Assembly (NCBI RefSeq): GCF_009176725.1
Contig: NZ_AP020337.1
Location: 62,001 to 126,000, forward strand
Direction: 5' to 3'
Source of the DNA: Pseudomonas sp. KUIN-1
GTDB lineage: Bacteria; Pseudomonadota; Gammaproteobacteria; Pseudomonadales; Pseudomonadaceae
Length of the DNA stretch: 64,000 nucleotides
Shown in pieces: positions 40,679-50,167 of this stretch (its first letter is position 1; each line of letters opens with the position of its first letter). The position numbers and the translations under genes are program-made. The notes beneath the pieces are model-generated. The model saw only the letters and a program-made list of their open reading frames with translations, had not been told where the DNA came from and ran no database searches.

Positions 40679-41863
40679 ATGTTGTACAACGGTTTGCTCG
40701 ACCTTTCCGTCTGGCAGTTAATAGCGGTCACGCTGGTCATGACCCATGTAACGATCATTGGCGTCACGGTCTATCTGCACCGCTATTCAGCCCACCGCTC
40801 ACTTGAGCTCAACGCGGGTCTGAAACACTTCTTCCGCTTCTGGCTGTGGCTGACCACTGCCCAGAATACTCGCGAGTGGACAGCCATCCACCGCAAACAC
40901 CACGCAAAATGCGAAACTGTCGATGACCCGCACAGCCCGGTCGTCAAGGGTCTGTCCACCGTGCTGCGCAAGGGCGCCGAGCTGTACCGCGAGGAAGCGC
41001 AGAACCAGGACACCCTGCGTATCTACGGCAAGAACTGCCCGGAAGACTGGATCGAGCGCAATCTGTATTCGCGCTACAAGCTGCTGGGCATTGCCCTGAT
41101 GGCGGTGATCGATGTGGCGCTGTTCGGTGTCCTCGGTATCACGGTCTGGGCCGTGCAGATGATGTGGATTCCCTTCTGGGCTGCCGGCGTGGTCAACGGT
41201 CTGGGTCATGCGGTCGGCTATCGCAACTTCGAATGCCGTGATGCGGCCACCAATCTGGTGCCGTGGGGCATCGTGATCGGCGGCGAAGAGCTGCACAACA
41301 ATCACCACACCTATCCCAACTCGGCCAAGCTGTCGGTCAAACCCTGGGAATTCGACATGGGCTGGGCGTGGATCAAGGTCTTCAGCTTCCTGCGTCTGGC
41401 CAAGGTCCAGCGGGTCGCGCCTATTGCCCATCGGGTCGAAGGCAAGGGCCACATGGACATGGACACCGCGATGGCGATTCTCAACAACCGTTTCCAGATC
41501 ATGGCGCAGTACCGCAAGCTGGTGATCGCGCCGCTGGTTGCCCAGGAACTGGCCAAGGCCGACGAATCGGTGCGTCATCAGTTCCGCCGCGCCAAGCGCC
41601 TGCTGTCGCGTGAGACCAGCCTGCTCGATGACAAGCATCACCTGCGTATCCAGACCATGCTGGAACACAGCCATGCGCTGAAGGTGATCTACGAAAAACG
41701 CCTGGCCTTGCAGCAGATCTGGGTCAAGACCAGCAGCAACGGTCACGACATGCTCTCGGCCATGAAAGAGTGGATTCACGAGGCCGAAGCCAGTGGTATT
41801 CACTCGTTGCGCGAGTTTGCCGACCAGCTGAAAACCTACTCGCTACGCCCCGCCCACGCTTGA
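40679..41863 (+). CDS. desA: DesA, acyl-lipid/fatty acid desaturase
   Basis: 394-residue membrane di-iron desaturase that introduces a double bond into phospholipid acyl chains under aerobic growth. Three histidine boxes are present: HRYSAHRS, HRKHH and HNNHH, with four hydrophobic segments and a cytosolic helical C-terminus (QFRRAKRLLSRETSLLDD). ATG 40679 follows GAGGGCC. It diverges from the PAS-GGDEF-EAL gene across about 150 bases, as in P. aeruginosa. Confidence 0.94.
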   Translation: MLYNGLLDLSVWQLIAVTLVMTHVTIIGVTVYLHRYSAHRSLELNAGLKHFFRFWLWLTTAQNTREWTAIHRKHHAKCETVDDPHSPVVKGLSTVLRKGAELYREEAQNQDTLRIYGKNCPEDWIERNLYSRYKLLGIALMAVIDVALFGVLGITVWAVQMMWIPFWAAGVVNGLGHAVGYRNFECRDAATNLVPWGIVIGGEELHNNHHTYPNSAKLSVKPWEFDMGWAWIKVFSFLRLAKVQRVAPIAHRVEGKGHMDMDTAMAILNNRFQIMAQYRKLVIAPLVAQELAKADESVRHQFRRAKRLLSRETSLLDDKHHLRIQTMLEHSHALKVIYEKRLALQQIWVKTSSNGHDMLSAMKEWIHEAEASGIHSLREFADQLKTYSLRPAHA

Positions 41864-41983
41864 ACCGTTGATCGGCGCGCCTTCCCCTGGCGCGCCGGTC
41901 CCGGAACTTATCCCCTCCCCCTCTATCTCATCAACTTTCCCGCCAATCGGGACAGGGCGCCTCACTGGCCGTAAACGCTTGAG

Positions 41984-42991
41984 ATGGTTCTTATGGAAAA
42001 GCAGCCTCCCACCTCCCTACCCGGCACACCGATCACTGATATGCCCGCAGCCGCAGAAACCCTGTTAGCCCTGATGCACGCTCAGGCAGAAGTCGCACGC
42101 CTGAGCGAGCGTGAACAATTGTTCAGCTCGTTGCTGGTGAGTGTGAACGCTGTTTTGTGGGCGTTCGACTGGGAAACCCAGCACATGATCTATGTCAGCC
42201 CGGCCTACGAGCGCATCTTCGGTCGTTCGGCGGGCCTGCTGCTGGCTGACTACAGTGAGTGGCGCGACAGCATCTACCCCGATGACCTGAACTACGCCGA
42301 GCGCAGCCTCAACGAGGTCATCGAGAAAGGCTCGATCGAGGATCGCGAGTACCGGATCATTCGTGCGGACGGCGAAGTGCGCTGGCTCAGCGACAAATGC
42401 TTCGTCAGCCATCGCGCCGACGCCAGCCAGCGTCTGATCGTGGTGGGCATCGCCGAAGACATCACCGAGAAGAAGCAGCTCGAGAATGAGCTGCAACGCC
42501 TGGCGACCACCGATGTGCTGACCCAGAGCAGCAACCGCCGGCACTTTTTCGAATGCGCCCAGCGCGAGTTCGAACTGGCTCGCCTCAATGGCACGCCGCT
42601 GGCGTTTCTGCTGCTGGATATCGATGACTTCAAGCTGGTGAACGACACCTACGGCCATCAGGAAGGCGATACCGTGCTGCAACGCATCGCCGAAAGCGGT
42701 CGTTCGGCATTGAGGCGGGGTGACTTGTTCGGGCGTATCGGTGGCGAAGAGTTCGCTGCGGTATTCCCCGGCTGTGCGCCGGACATGGCGATGCAGATCG
42801 CCGAGCGCCTGCAACGCGAGATCCAGCGTCAGAACTTCCAGTCCGCTGGCACCACCTTCAGCATCACTGCCAGTCAGGGCCTGACCAATCTGGGCCCGGA
42901 CGACCCAAGCCTCGAAACCCTCTACGGCCGCGCCGACGCCGCGATGTATCAGGCCAAACGCCAGGGCAAGAATCAGATCGTACTGGTCTGA
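41984..42991 (+). CDS. PAS-GGDEF diguanylate cyclase
   Basis: 335 residues. An N-terminal helix leads to a PAS/PAC sensor at about 45-165 (VNAVLWAFDWETQHMIYVSP; DREYRIIRADGEVRWLSD). GGDEF lies at about 170-335 with RIGGEEFAAVF, the active GGEEF variant, and the metal Asp in LLLDIDDFKLVNDTYGH. No membrane helix is seen, so it is cytosolic. It should synthesise c-di-GMP. The start may be ATG 41984 or ATG 41993 (MEKQPPTS), the latter having GAGATGG upstream. The 3' end abuts a large REPIN array; a 587-residue minus-strand frame covering this gene is an artefact of that array. Confidence 0.92.
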   Translation: MVLMEKQPPTSLPGTPITDMPAAAETLLALMHAQAEVARLSEREQLFSSLLVSVNAVLWAFDWETQHMIYVSPAYERIFGRSAGLLLADYSEWRDSIYPDDLNYAERSLNEVIEKGSIEDREYRIIRADGEVRWLSDKCFVSHRADASQRLIVVGIAEDITEKKQLENELQRLATTDVLTQSSNRRHFFECAQREFELARLNGTPLAFLLLDIDDFKLVNDTYGHQEGDTVLQRIAESGRSALRRGDLFGRIGGEEFAAVFPGCAPDMAMQIAERLQREIQRQNFQSAGTTFSITASQGLTNLGPDDPSLETLYGRADAAMYQAKRQGKNQIVLV

Positions 42992-43019
42992 AATGCTTTC
43001 CCGAATGTAGAAAGCACGA

Positions 43020-44712
43020 TTGGCCCCTTCGCGAACAAGGCGTACTGCTGCCCCTTCAGTTGGAGTACATACACCTGTGGGAGTCTGCGGTGCCCTGTAG
43101 GAGCGGACTTGTCCGCGAAGAGGCCGGTACAGTCGATGGATTTTCTGCGTCAGGAATGTAGCCTTCGCGAACAAGTTCGCTCCTACGGGAGTACGCGGTG
43201 CCCTGTAGGAGCGGACTTGTCCGCGAAGAGGCCGGTAAAGTCGATGGATTTTCTGCGTCAGGAATACCGCCTTCGCGAACAAGTTCGCTCCTACGGGAGT
43301 CTGCGGTGCCCTGTAGGAGCGGACTTGTCCGCGAAGAGGCCGGTAAAGTCGATGGATTTTCTGCGTCAGGAATACCGCCTTCGCGAACAAGTTCGCTCCT
43401 ACGGGAGTACGCGGTGCCCTGTAGGAGCGGACTTGTCCGCGAAGAGGGCGGTGCAGTCGATGGATTTTCTGCGTCAGGAATACCGCCTTCGCGAACAAGT
43501 TCGCTCCTACGGGAGTACGCGGTGCCTTGTAGGAGCGGACTTGTCCGCGAAGAGGCCGGTAAAGTCGATGGATTTTCTGCGTCAGGAATACCGCCTTCGC
43601 GAACAAGTTCGCTCCTACGGGAGTACGCGGTGCCCTGTAGGAGCGGACTTGTCCGCGAAGAGGGCGGTGCAGTCGATGGATTTTCTGCGTCAGGAATACC
43701 GCCTTCGCGAACAAGTTCGCTCCTACGGGAGTACGCGGTGCCTTGTAGGAGCGGACTTGTCCGCGAAGAGGCCGGTAAAGTCGATGGATTTTCTGCGTCA
43801 GGAATACCGCCTTCGCGAACAAGTTCACCTACGGGAGTGCGCGGTGCCCTGTAGGAGCGGACTTGTCCGCGAAGAGGGCGGTACATTCAATGCATTGGCT
43901 GCGTTTGGGATATAGCCTTCGCGAACAAGTTCGCTCCTACGGGAGTACGCGGCGCCTTGTAGGAGCGGACTTGTCCGCGAAGAGTCCGGTACATTCAATG
44001 CATTGGCTGCGTTTGGAATATAGCCTTCGCGAACAAGTTCGCTCCTACAGGAGTACGCGGGGCCTTGTAGGAGCGGACTTGTCCGCGAAGAGGCCGGTAC
44101 AGTCGATGGATTTTCTGCGTCAGGAATATAGCCTTCGCGAACAAGTTCGCTCCTACAGGAGTACGCGGGGCCTTGTAGGAGCGGACTTGTCCGCGAAGAG
44201 TCCGGTGCAGTCGATGGATTTTCTGCGTCAGGAATGTAGCCTTCGCGAACAAGTTCGCTCCTACGGGAGTACGCGGTGCCCTGTAGGAGCGGACTTGTCC
44301 GCGAAAAGTCCGGTGCAGTCGATGGATTTTCTGCGTCAGGAATACCGCCTTCGCGAATAAGTTCGCTCCTACGGGAGTGCGCGGTGCCTTGTAGGAGCGG
44401 ACTTGTCCGCGAAGAGTCCGGTGCAGTCGATGGATTTTCTGCGTCAGGAATGTAGCCTTCGCGAACAAGTTCGCTCCTACGGGAGTACGCGGTGCCCTGT
44501 AGGAGCGGACTTGTCCGCGAAAAGTCCGGTGCAGTCGATGGATTTTCTGCGTCAGGAATACCGCCTTCGCGAATAAGTTCGCTCCTACGGGAGTGCGCGG
44601 TGCCTTGTAGGAGCGGACTTGTCCGCGAAGAGTCCGGTGCAGTCGATGGATTTTCTGCGTCAGGAATACCACCTTCGCGAACAAGTTCGCTCCTACGGGA
44701 GTGCGCGGTACC
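43020..44712. repeat. Tandem REPIN array, 15 units of 108 bp
   Basis: GTAGGAGCGG occurs at 43097, 43205, 43313, 43421, 43529, 43637, 43745, 43851, 43959, 44067, 44175, 44283, 44391, 44499 and 44607. The spacing is exactly 108 bp except for one 106. Each unit pairs a forward REP (stem GCGGAC-TT-GTCCGC) with an inverted REP (stem GCGAAC-TT-GTTCGC), linked by a spacer with TCGATGGATTTTCTGCGTC. A degenerate half unit starts the array near 43027 and a truncated one ends it. Long open frames on both strands are artefacts of a period divisible by three. No gene is supported in 42992-44739. Confidence 0.96.
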
Positions 44713-44739
44713 TTGCTCGCGAAGGCGTCAGTGGGGTTT

Positions 44740-46134
44740 TTACTTTTCGGGTGAACCCTGAACAGCGTCTGCCGTATCCTCGATCGCAGCAGGCTCTTCA
44801 GCAGATGCCTCAGGTGCCAGGTCCAGTAAGTCGGGCTCGTCTTCCTCTTCTGCCGCTTGAACAGCAGCATCAGGCTCGCTAGACAGCGGCCTCAGCAAAC
44901 TCGGATCCGTCACCCCTGTCAGCTTCTTGCGCAGGCGCTGCAAGTCACCGACGCTGAGCTTCAACAGCTTGGCCGACTTGGTTTTGATCAGCGTGGTGAC
45001 ACTTTCTTCCTCGCCCAGGCGCGCCATCTGCCCCGCCAGGTTCATTGCCAGCACTTCGCGTGTGTAGATGCCGGTATTGTACTGATACACCGCAGCGATC
45101 AGCTCACGCAGTTCCAGCGGCAAACGCCAGCGGGTGCGCAGAGCAGAACCGAAGGCCGCGGAGTATTGCTCCAGAGACTGCCCGATCACCTGCTCATCCA
45201 GTTGGCCGCCAGCCAGTAGCCACTCCTGCAGACAACCCAATACCGCCAGATCGCCCAGCGACTGCAGCAGTCCGGCGCTAAAACAGCGCTCCGTATCCAG
45301 CTCCAGCATGCCGCCCAGGATGCGCGCGTAATCAGCCGTGCGCTGCGACAGGGTCCACAGCTCATGGGCCTTGGCCAGCAACGCGTCGTTGGTCAGCACC
45401 GCCATACGCTTTTTGCCCAGACCGGACGCGATATTGGCGCCCTGCACTGGCCCGAGAATGGCCAGCGCCCCGCCTATGGTCTGAATCGGCTTGCCCAGAT
45501 GCTGCGCCGCCGTATTGGCGGCGGCGATCAGTACGGCGGTGATGTGCGGATCATTGCGCAGTTCCTGCTCCAGCAGGGCGGCGTCGATGCCGCTGGCGGT
45601 CTGGCTGAGCGTCACCGCCGTGGCGACATCGACGAACAGCGGCGCGCCATCGGCTATGTCGCGGCGTTTGTCGAGAAACTTGGTCAGGGTCAGACCCGGC
45701 GTCAGCGCGGGCACCGCACCCGCAACCGGGGCGCTGCGTTCCAGCAGCAGGCCTTCAAGACGCTGGCGCAGCCCTTCGGTGTTCAGCGGTTTGGTCAGGT
45801 AGGCAGTCGGTGCCAGCGGCACGACTTCACGCACGCTGGCGCTGTCATTGCGATTACTGATCAGAATGAACGGGATGGCGGGCTGACGACGCAGATTGCG
45901 CACGCCCCGCAGCAGGCTCAGGCCATCGATCCCCGGCAGTTCGCGGGCGGCGATGATCAGATCCGGCAGGTGTTTTTTCATCCACTCGACGGCCTGTTTG
46001 CCATCGGTGCACATCTCCAGCTCGATATCCGCACGCACGCCCAGCACCAGGTCGCTGAGCGTCTCACGAACCCACGGATCAGACTCGGCTATCAGTACGC
46101 GAGGAACGGCGGGCAAAACTACAGCGGTCATCAT
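44740..46134 (-). CDS. Pseudo-receiver/HDOD signalling protein
   Basis: 464 residues. An N-terminal receiver fold (8-130) has the usual Lys (YLTKP). The phosphoacceptor position is Ala63 (PDLIIAARELPG) and the acidic pair is altered (IAESDP), so ordinary phosphorylation is unlikely. A HDOD domain follows at about 145-370 (LSQTASGIDAALLEQELRND, LLQSLGDLAVLGCLQEW). The acidic, Ala/Glu-rich C-terminal tail (about 415-464) is probably disordered. HDOD proteins act in signalling, often with c-di-GMP or motility; the target is unknown. It lies upstream of no partner gene, is followed by the REPIN array, and gabT is upstream on the same strand behind a terminator. Confidence 0.85.
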   Translation of the reverse strand: MMTAVVLPAVPRVLIAESDPWVRETLSDLVLGVRADIELEMCTDGKQAVEWMKKHLPDLIIAARELPGIDGLSLLRGVRNLRRQPAIPFILISNRNDSASVREVVPLAPTAYLTKPLNTEGLRQRLEGLLLERSAPVAGAVPALTPGLTLTKFLDKRRDIADGAPLFVDVATAVTLSQTASGIDAALLEQELRNDPHITAVLIAAANTAAQHLGKPIQTIGGALAILGPVQGANIASGLGKKRMAVLTNDALLAKAHELWTLSQRTADYARILGGMLELDTERCFSAGLLQSLGDLAVLGCLQEWLLAGGQLDEQVIGQSLEQYSAAFGSALRTRWRLPLELRELIAAVYQYNTGIYTREVLAMNLAGQMARLGEEESVTTLIKTKSAKLLKLSVGDLQRLRKKLTGVTDPSLLRPLSSEPDAAVQAAEEEDEPDLLDLAPEASAEEPAAIEDTADAVQGSPEK

Positions 46135-46217
46135 GACTCTCCGATGTCAATGCGACCACCTTAGCCAATGCAAACGTCCGGATATACCCAAAACAGCGAA
46201 ATACCCCGCTCCAAAGC

Positions 46218-46247
46218 AAAAAAAACCCGTCGAAACGGGCTTTTTTT
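46218..46247 (-). terminator. Rho-independent terminator of gabT (bidirectional form)
   Basis: Stem CCCGT / ACGGG with a four-base loop is flanked by eight A on the left and seven T on the right. On the minus strand, which is the direction of gabT, a run of eight T follows the stem. It lies about 45 bases past the gabT stop. Confidence 0.85.
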
Positions 46248-46290
46248 GTCTGTTTGGTCATAAATTAATCAATTCATGACTTCACACTTT

Positions 46291-47571
46291 TTACGCGATT
46301 TCAGCAAAGCATTCGTCAAGAATGGCCAGGCCGCGTTTGAGCAATTCGTCTTCGGCGGTCAACGGCACCAGCACGCGCAACACGTTGCCGTAAGTACCGC
46401 AGGACAACAGAATCAGACCCTTGTCACGCGCCTTGGCAACCACCTGAGCCACTGCAGCGGCGTTAGGCTTGTGCGAGTCGCCGTCTTCGAACAGCTCGAC
46501 AGCGATCATCGCACCGAGCGCACGCACTTCACCGATAACCGGGTACTTGGCCTGCATCGCCTTGAGCGAGGTCACCAACTGCTCGCCAACCGCCTTGCAG
46601 CGCTCCAGCAAGTGCTCTTCTTCGAAGATGTCCAGCACCGCCAGTGCCGCAGCGCAGGCCACCGGGCTACCGGCATACGTGCCGCCCAGACCGCCAGGTG
46701 CGATGGCGTCCATGTATTCAGCCTTGCCGCACACGCCCGCCAGCGGGAAGCCGCCTGCGATGGACTTGGCGAAAGTAGTCAGGTCAGCCGCAACGCCCAT
46801 CTGCTCCATCGCGAAGAACGTGCCGGTACGGCCAGCGCCGGTCTGCACTTCGTCAGCGATCAGCAGAATGCCGTGCTTGTCGCACAGCTCGCGCAGACGC
46901 AGCATGAAGGCCTTCGGCGCCACATAGAAACCACCCTCGCCCTGTACCGGTTCGATGATGATCGCAGCGATGTCTTTGGGCTCGGCGTCGTTCTTGAAGA
47001 TGCGCTCGATGCTGGCGATGGAATCATCCACGCTCACGCCATGCAGTTCGCACGGGTACAGCGCGCGGAAGATACCGCCGGGCATCAGGCCCATGCCGGC
47101 CGAGTACGGCACGACCTTGCCGGTCAGGCCCAGGGTCATCATGGTGCGGCCGTGGTAAGCGCCGGTGAAGGCGATAACGCCCGCACGACCGGTCGCAGCA
47201 CGGGCGATCTTCACGGCGTTTTCCACCGCTTCGGAACCGGTGGTCACCAGCAGGGTTTTCTTATCGAAATCGCCTAGCACCTTGGCGTTGATTTTTTCGC
47301 TCAGCTCGACGTAAGGCTCGTAGGCCAGTACCTGGAAGCAGGTGTGGCTCAGCTTGGTCAGCTGCTCTTGCACGGCGGCGATGATCTTCGGGTGCAGGTG
47401 GCCGGTGTTCAGCACTGCAATACCGCCAGCGAAGTCGATGAACTCACGACCTTCCACGTCGGTAACGGTCGCGTTCTTCGCCGAAGCAGCGAAGATCGGG
47501 TGGATCTGACCAACGCCACGCGGGACGGCTGCATGGCGGCGTTGCATCAGGGATTCGTTAGTCTTGCTCAT
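46291..47571 (-). CDS. gabT: 4-aminobutyrate aminotransferase
   Basis: PLP-dependent class III transaminase converting GABA and 2-oxoglutarate to succinate semialdehyde and glutamate. 426 residues, starting MSKTNESLMQRRHAAVPRGV. Family motifs include NTGHLHPKIIAAVQEQL, TTGSEAVENAVKIARAAT, LIADEVQTGAGRTGTFFAME and TFAKSIAGGFPLAGV with the Schiff-base Lys. It acts with GabD; the pair is 186 bases apart on one strand in the order gabD-gabT, consistent with one operon for GABA use, relevant to a plant associate since apoplast is rich in GABA. Confidence 0.95.
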   Translation of the reverse strand: MSKTNESLMQRRHAAVPRGVGQIHPIFAASAKNATVTDVEGREFIDFAGGIAVLNTGHLHPKIIAAVQEQLTKLSHTCFQVLAYEPYVELSEKINAKVLGDFDKKTLLVTTGSEAVENAVKIARAATGRAGVIAFTGAYHGRTMMTLGLTGKVVPYSAGMGLMPGGIFRALYPCELHGVSVDDSIASIERIFKNDAEPKDIAAIIIEPVQGEGGFYVAPKAFMLRLRELCDKHGILLIADEVQTGAGRTGTFFAMEQMGVAADLTTFAKSIAGGFPLAGVCGKAEYMDAIAPGGLGGTYAGSPVACAAALAVLDIFEEEHLLERCKAVGEQLVTSLKAMQAKYPVIGEVRALGAMIAVELFEDGDSHKPNAAAVAQVVAKARDKGLILLSCGTYGNVLRVLVPLTAEDELLKRGLAILDECFAEIA

Positions 47572-47757
47572 GTATTCCTCATTCGCCGCTCATCGGTCGG
47601 CGTGGGTCAAGGATCAAGGATCAAGCGGACCGGATCAACTGCGGCAGCATACGATGATCGACTGCTGCAGCCTTCAGGCCACCAGGAAACTGCGGTGCAA
47701 CAAAAGCCGATGACACGTCGCTCTCGCGCGCCATCGGCTGCAATACCCAAGTGTCGG

Positions 47758-49200
47758 TCAGACCGACAGGCAGAGGTATTTGATTTCCAGATAATCTTCG
47801 ATGCCGTACTTGGAGCCTTCACGGCCCAGGCCGGACGACTTGATACCGCCGAACGGTGCCAGTTCGTTGGAGATCAGGCCGGTGTTGATACCCACCATGC
47901 CATATTCCAGCGCCTCGGCGACACGGAACACGCGGCTCATGTTCTGCGCGTAGAAGTACGACGCCAGACCGAACTCGGTGTCGTTGGCCATCGCAATCAC
48001 TTCGGCCTCGTCCTTGAAGCGGAACAGCGGGGCCAGCGGACCAAAGGTTTCTTCCCGCGCCACGGCGGCATCTTTAGACACGTTGACCAGAATGGTCGGC
48101 TCGAAGAACGAGCCTTCCAGGCTGTTGCCACCGGTCAGCACGGTTGCGCCCTTGCTGACGGCGTCGGCGATGTGCTCCTTGACCTTGGCCACCGCCTTGT
48201 CGTCGATCAACGGGCCGGTGGTGACGCCTTCTTCCAGGCCGTTACCGATCTTCAGCTTGCCGACCGCCGCCTTGAGCTTCTCGGCGAACGCGTCATACAC
48301 CGCGTCCTGCACGTAGATGCGGTTGGCGCACACGCAGGTCTGGCCGTTGTTGCGGTACTTGGAGATCATCGCGCCTTCGACCGCCTTGTCGAGGTCGGCA
48401 TCGTCGAACACGATGAAAGGCGCGTTACCGCCCAGCTCCAGGGACACCTTCTTGATGTCCTTGGCGCACTCGGCCATCAGCTGGCGACCAATGTCGGTCG
48501 AGCCGGTGAAGGACAGTTTGCGCACGATCGGGTTACCGGTCAGCTCGGCACCGATATCGCCTGCGCTGCCGGTCACCACGCTGAACACGCCAGCCGGGAT
48601 ACCCGCACGCTCGGCCAGTTCAGCCAGTGCCAGTGCCGAGAACGGCGTTTGCGACGCAGGCTTGAGCACCATGGTGCAACCCGCCGCCAGTGCCGGACCG
48701 GCCTTGCGGGTGATCATCGCCGCCGGGAAGTTCCACGGGGTGATCGCCGCCGTCACACCAATCGGCTGCTTGAGCACGATCAGGCGCTTGTCCGGCTGGT
48801 GACCAGGAATCACGTCGCCATAGACACGCTTGGCTTCTTCGGCGAACCACTCGATGAACGACGCCGCATAGGTGATCTCGCCCTTGGCTTCGGCCAGCGG
48901 CTTGCCCTGCTCCAGCGTCATCAGCAGACCCAGATCGTCCTGGTTCTCGATCATCAGCTCGAACCAGCGGCGCAGCTTGTTGCCACGCTCCTTGGCAGTC
49001 AGCGCACGCCAGGCCGGCAGCGCCTTGTCAGCCGCCTCAATCGCCCGACGCGTCTCGGCTGCGCCCATTTTTGGCACAGTGCCGAGGATTTCATTGTTGG
49101 CCGGGTTGTTGACCTTGATCGACTGACCACCGTCCGCGTCCAGCCATTGGCCGTTGATGTAGGCTTGCTGGCGGAACAGTGTGGAATCTTTGAGCTGCAT
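47758..49200 (-). CDS. gabD: Succinate-semialdehyde dehydrogenase (NADP+)
   Basis: 480-residue aldehyde dehydrogenase oxidising succinate semialdehyde to succinate. Motifs: VTPWNFP-like AAITPWNFPAAMITRKAGPA, SFTGSTDIGRQLM, LELGGNAPFIVFDDAD with the catalytic Glu, and NNGQTCVCANRIYVQ with the nucleophilic Cys. The start MQLKDSTLFRQQAYINGQW is the usual GabD N-terminus. A 658-residue plus-strand frame antisense to it is a codon-bias shadow. It is upstream of gabT in the same direction. Confidence 0.96.
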   Translation of the reverse strand: MQLKDSTLFRQQAYINGQWLDADGGQSIKVNNPANNEILGTVPKMGAAETRRAIEAADKALPAWRALTAKERGNKLRRWFELMIENQDDLGLLMTLEQGKPLAEAKGEITYAASFIEWFAEEAKRVYGDVIPGHQPDKRLIVLKQPIGVTAAITPWNFPAAMITRKAGPALAAGCTMVLKPASQTPFSALALAELAERAGIPAGVFSVVTGSAGDIGAELTGNPIVRKLSFTGSTDIGRQLMAECAKDIKKVSLELGGNAPFIVFDDADLDKAVEGAMISKYRNNGQTCVCANRIYVQDAVYDAFAEKLKAAVGKLKIGNGLEEGVTTGPLIDDKAVAKVKEHIADAVSKGATVLTGGNSLEGSFFEPTILVNVSKDAAVAREETFGPLAPLFRFKDEAEVIAMANDTEFGLASYFYAQNMSRVFRVAEALEYGMVGINTGLISNELAPFGGIKSSGLGREGSKYGIEDYLEIKYLCLSV

Positions 49201-49392
49201 GTCGGCCTCCTAAACAGCATCGCCCGAGAGGCGACGCGAACAATTGATATCGATGCACCCCATTTGGAAGCCATCGTCAGGAAAACATTCCATCGGGTTC
49301 CAGCGCTGCGCAACGCATGAAGGCAGGAAGACCGAACAAGAGCGTTTGAAATCTCAAACGAATCCTAGGCATTGCGGGGGGAAAGGACAATA

Positions 49393-49416
49393 GCCCGTTC
49401 GAAAAAAAGAACGGGC
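49393..49416. other. Stable hairpin between gabD and the LysE-type gene
   Basis: An 8-bp perfect stem (GCCCGTTC / GAACGGGC) closes a loop consisting mostly of A on the plus strand and T on the minus strand. It sits in the roughly 290-base gap downstream of the LysE-type gene. No T-run follows the stem, so its role (processing, attenuation or terminator relic) is undetermined. Confidence 0.4.
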
Positions 49417-49486
49417 GCAGGGCGGTGTGTGGTTTTCTGATCAGCGTCGAGCCGCGACGCAGAGGCATCTTGCAACCGCAACGTGA

Positions 49487-50122
49487 TCAGACTGCCCTGC
49501 CCTTCAATGTGAACAGGCTCAACCCCAGACCAATGAACGACGCGCCAAACACCCGATTGACGTTCTGGCGCCTGCGGGCCGAATTGAGGTGACGCTTGAG
49601 CGTCTGTGCCAGCAGCACATAAAAGATGTGAGCAACCACAGAGCAGCCGGCGAAGGTCACGATCAACACGCCCGTCTGCTCCACCTGTAAGGTGCCGGGC
49701 TGGATGAATTGCGGCAGAAACGCGATGAAAAACAGAATCGCCTTGGGGTTGGTCAGCGCTACCGAGATGCCTTTGATAAACAGGCTGCCTGTGGACACCG
49801 CCTTGGGCACGTTGGCCAACGCATCAAATGCACTGCGCGCGCTACGCCACTGCTTGATCCCCAGATAAACCAGATACCCCGCGCCCGCGATTTTCAGCAC
49901 CAGAAAGGCACTGGCGGACGCTACCAGGACTGCGCCCAGCCCGGCCGTTACCGCCGTGGCAACCACGATCAACCCCAAGGCGTTGCCGAGCGAACCAACC
50001 ATCGCCCTCGCCGGCCCGTGGGTGATTGAATTCGACAGCGCCATGATCACCGCCGGCCCCGGCGTGAGCGTAACGAACAAGGCGATCATCGCGAAGCTGA
50101 GCCACTGTTGTAGCGATTCCAT
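49487..50122 (-). CDS. LysE/RhtB-family amino acid exporter
   Basis: 211-residue inner-membrane protein with about six helices. The N-terminal signature MESLQQWLSFAMIALFVTLT followed by PGPAVIMALSNSITHG matches RhtB exporters (homoserine, threonine or other amino acids). Further on, YLVYLGIKQWRSAR and FLVALTNPKAILFF-like segment SVALTNPKAILFFIAFLPQF are typical. The substrate is not deducible. ATG 50122 has AGGGAGAAT upstream. The FAD monooxygenase 3' end lies 45 bases upstream on the same strand. Confidence 0.9.
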   Translation of the reverse strand: MESLQQWLSFAMIALFVTLTPGPAVIMALSNSITHGPARAMVGSLGNALGLIVVATAVTAGLGAVLVASASAFLVLKIAGAGYLVYLGIKQWRSARSAFDALANVPKAVSTGSLFIKGISVALTNPKAILFFIAFLPQFIQPGTLQVEQTGVLIVTFAGCSVVAHIFYVLLAQTLKRHLNSARRRQNVNRVFGASFIGLGLSLFTLKGRAV

Positions 50123-50167
50123 TTTTTATTCTCCCTGTGGCGCAGGCATTAACCCACGCCTGTAGCG

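Noticed and set aside
43020..44712. CRISPR array
   Set aside because: Units are near identical throughout with no unique spacers, and the palindromes match Pseudomonas REPs.
47344..49320. A 658-residue plus-strand frame
   Set aside because: Antisense to gabT/gabD with their conserved motifs; typical open shadow of GC-rich codon use.
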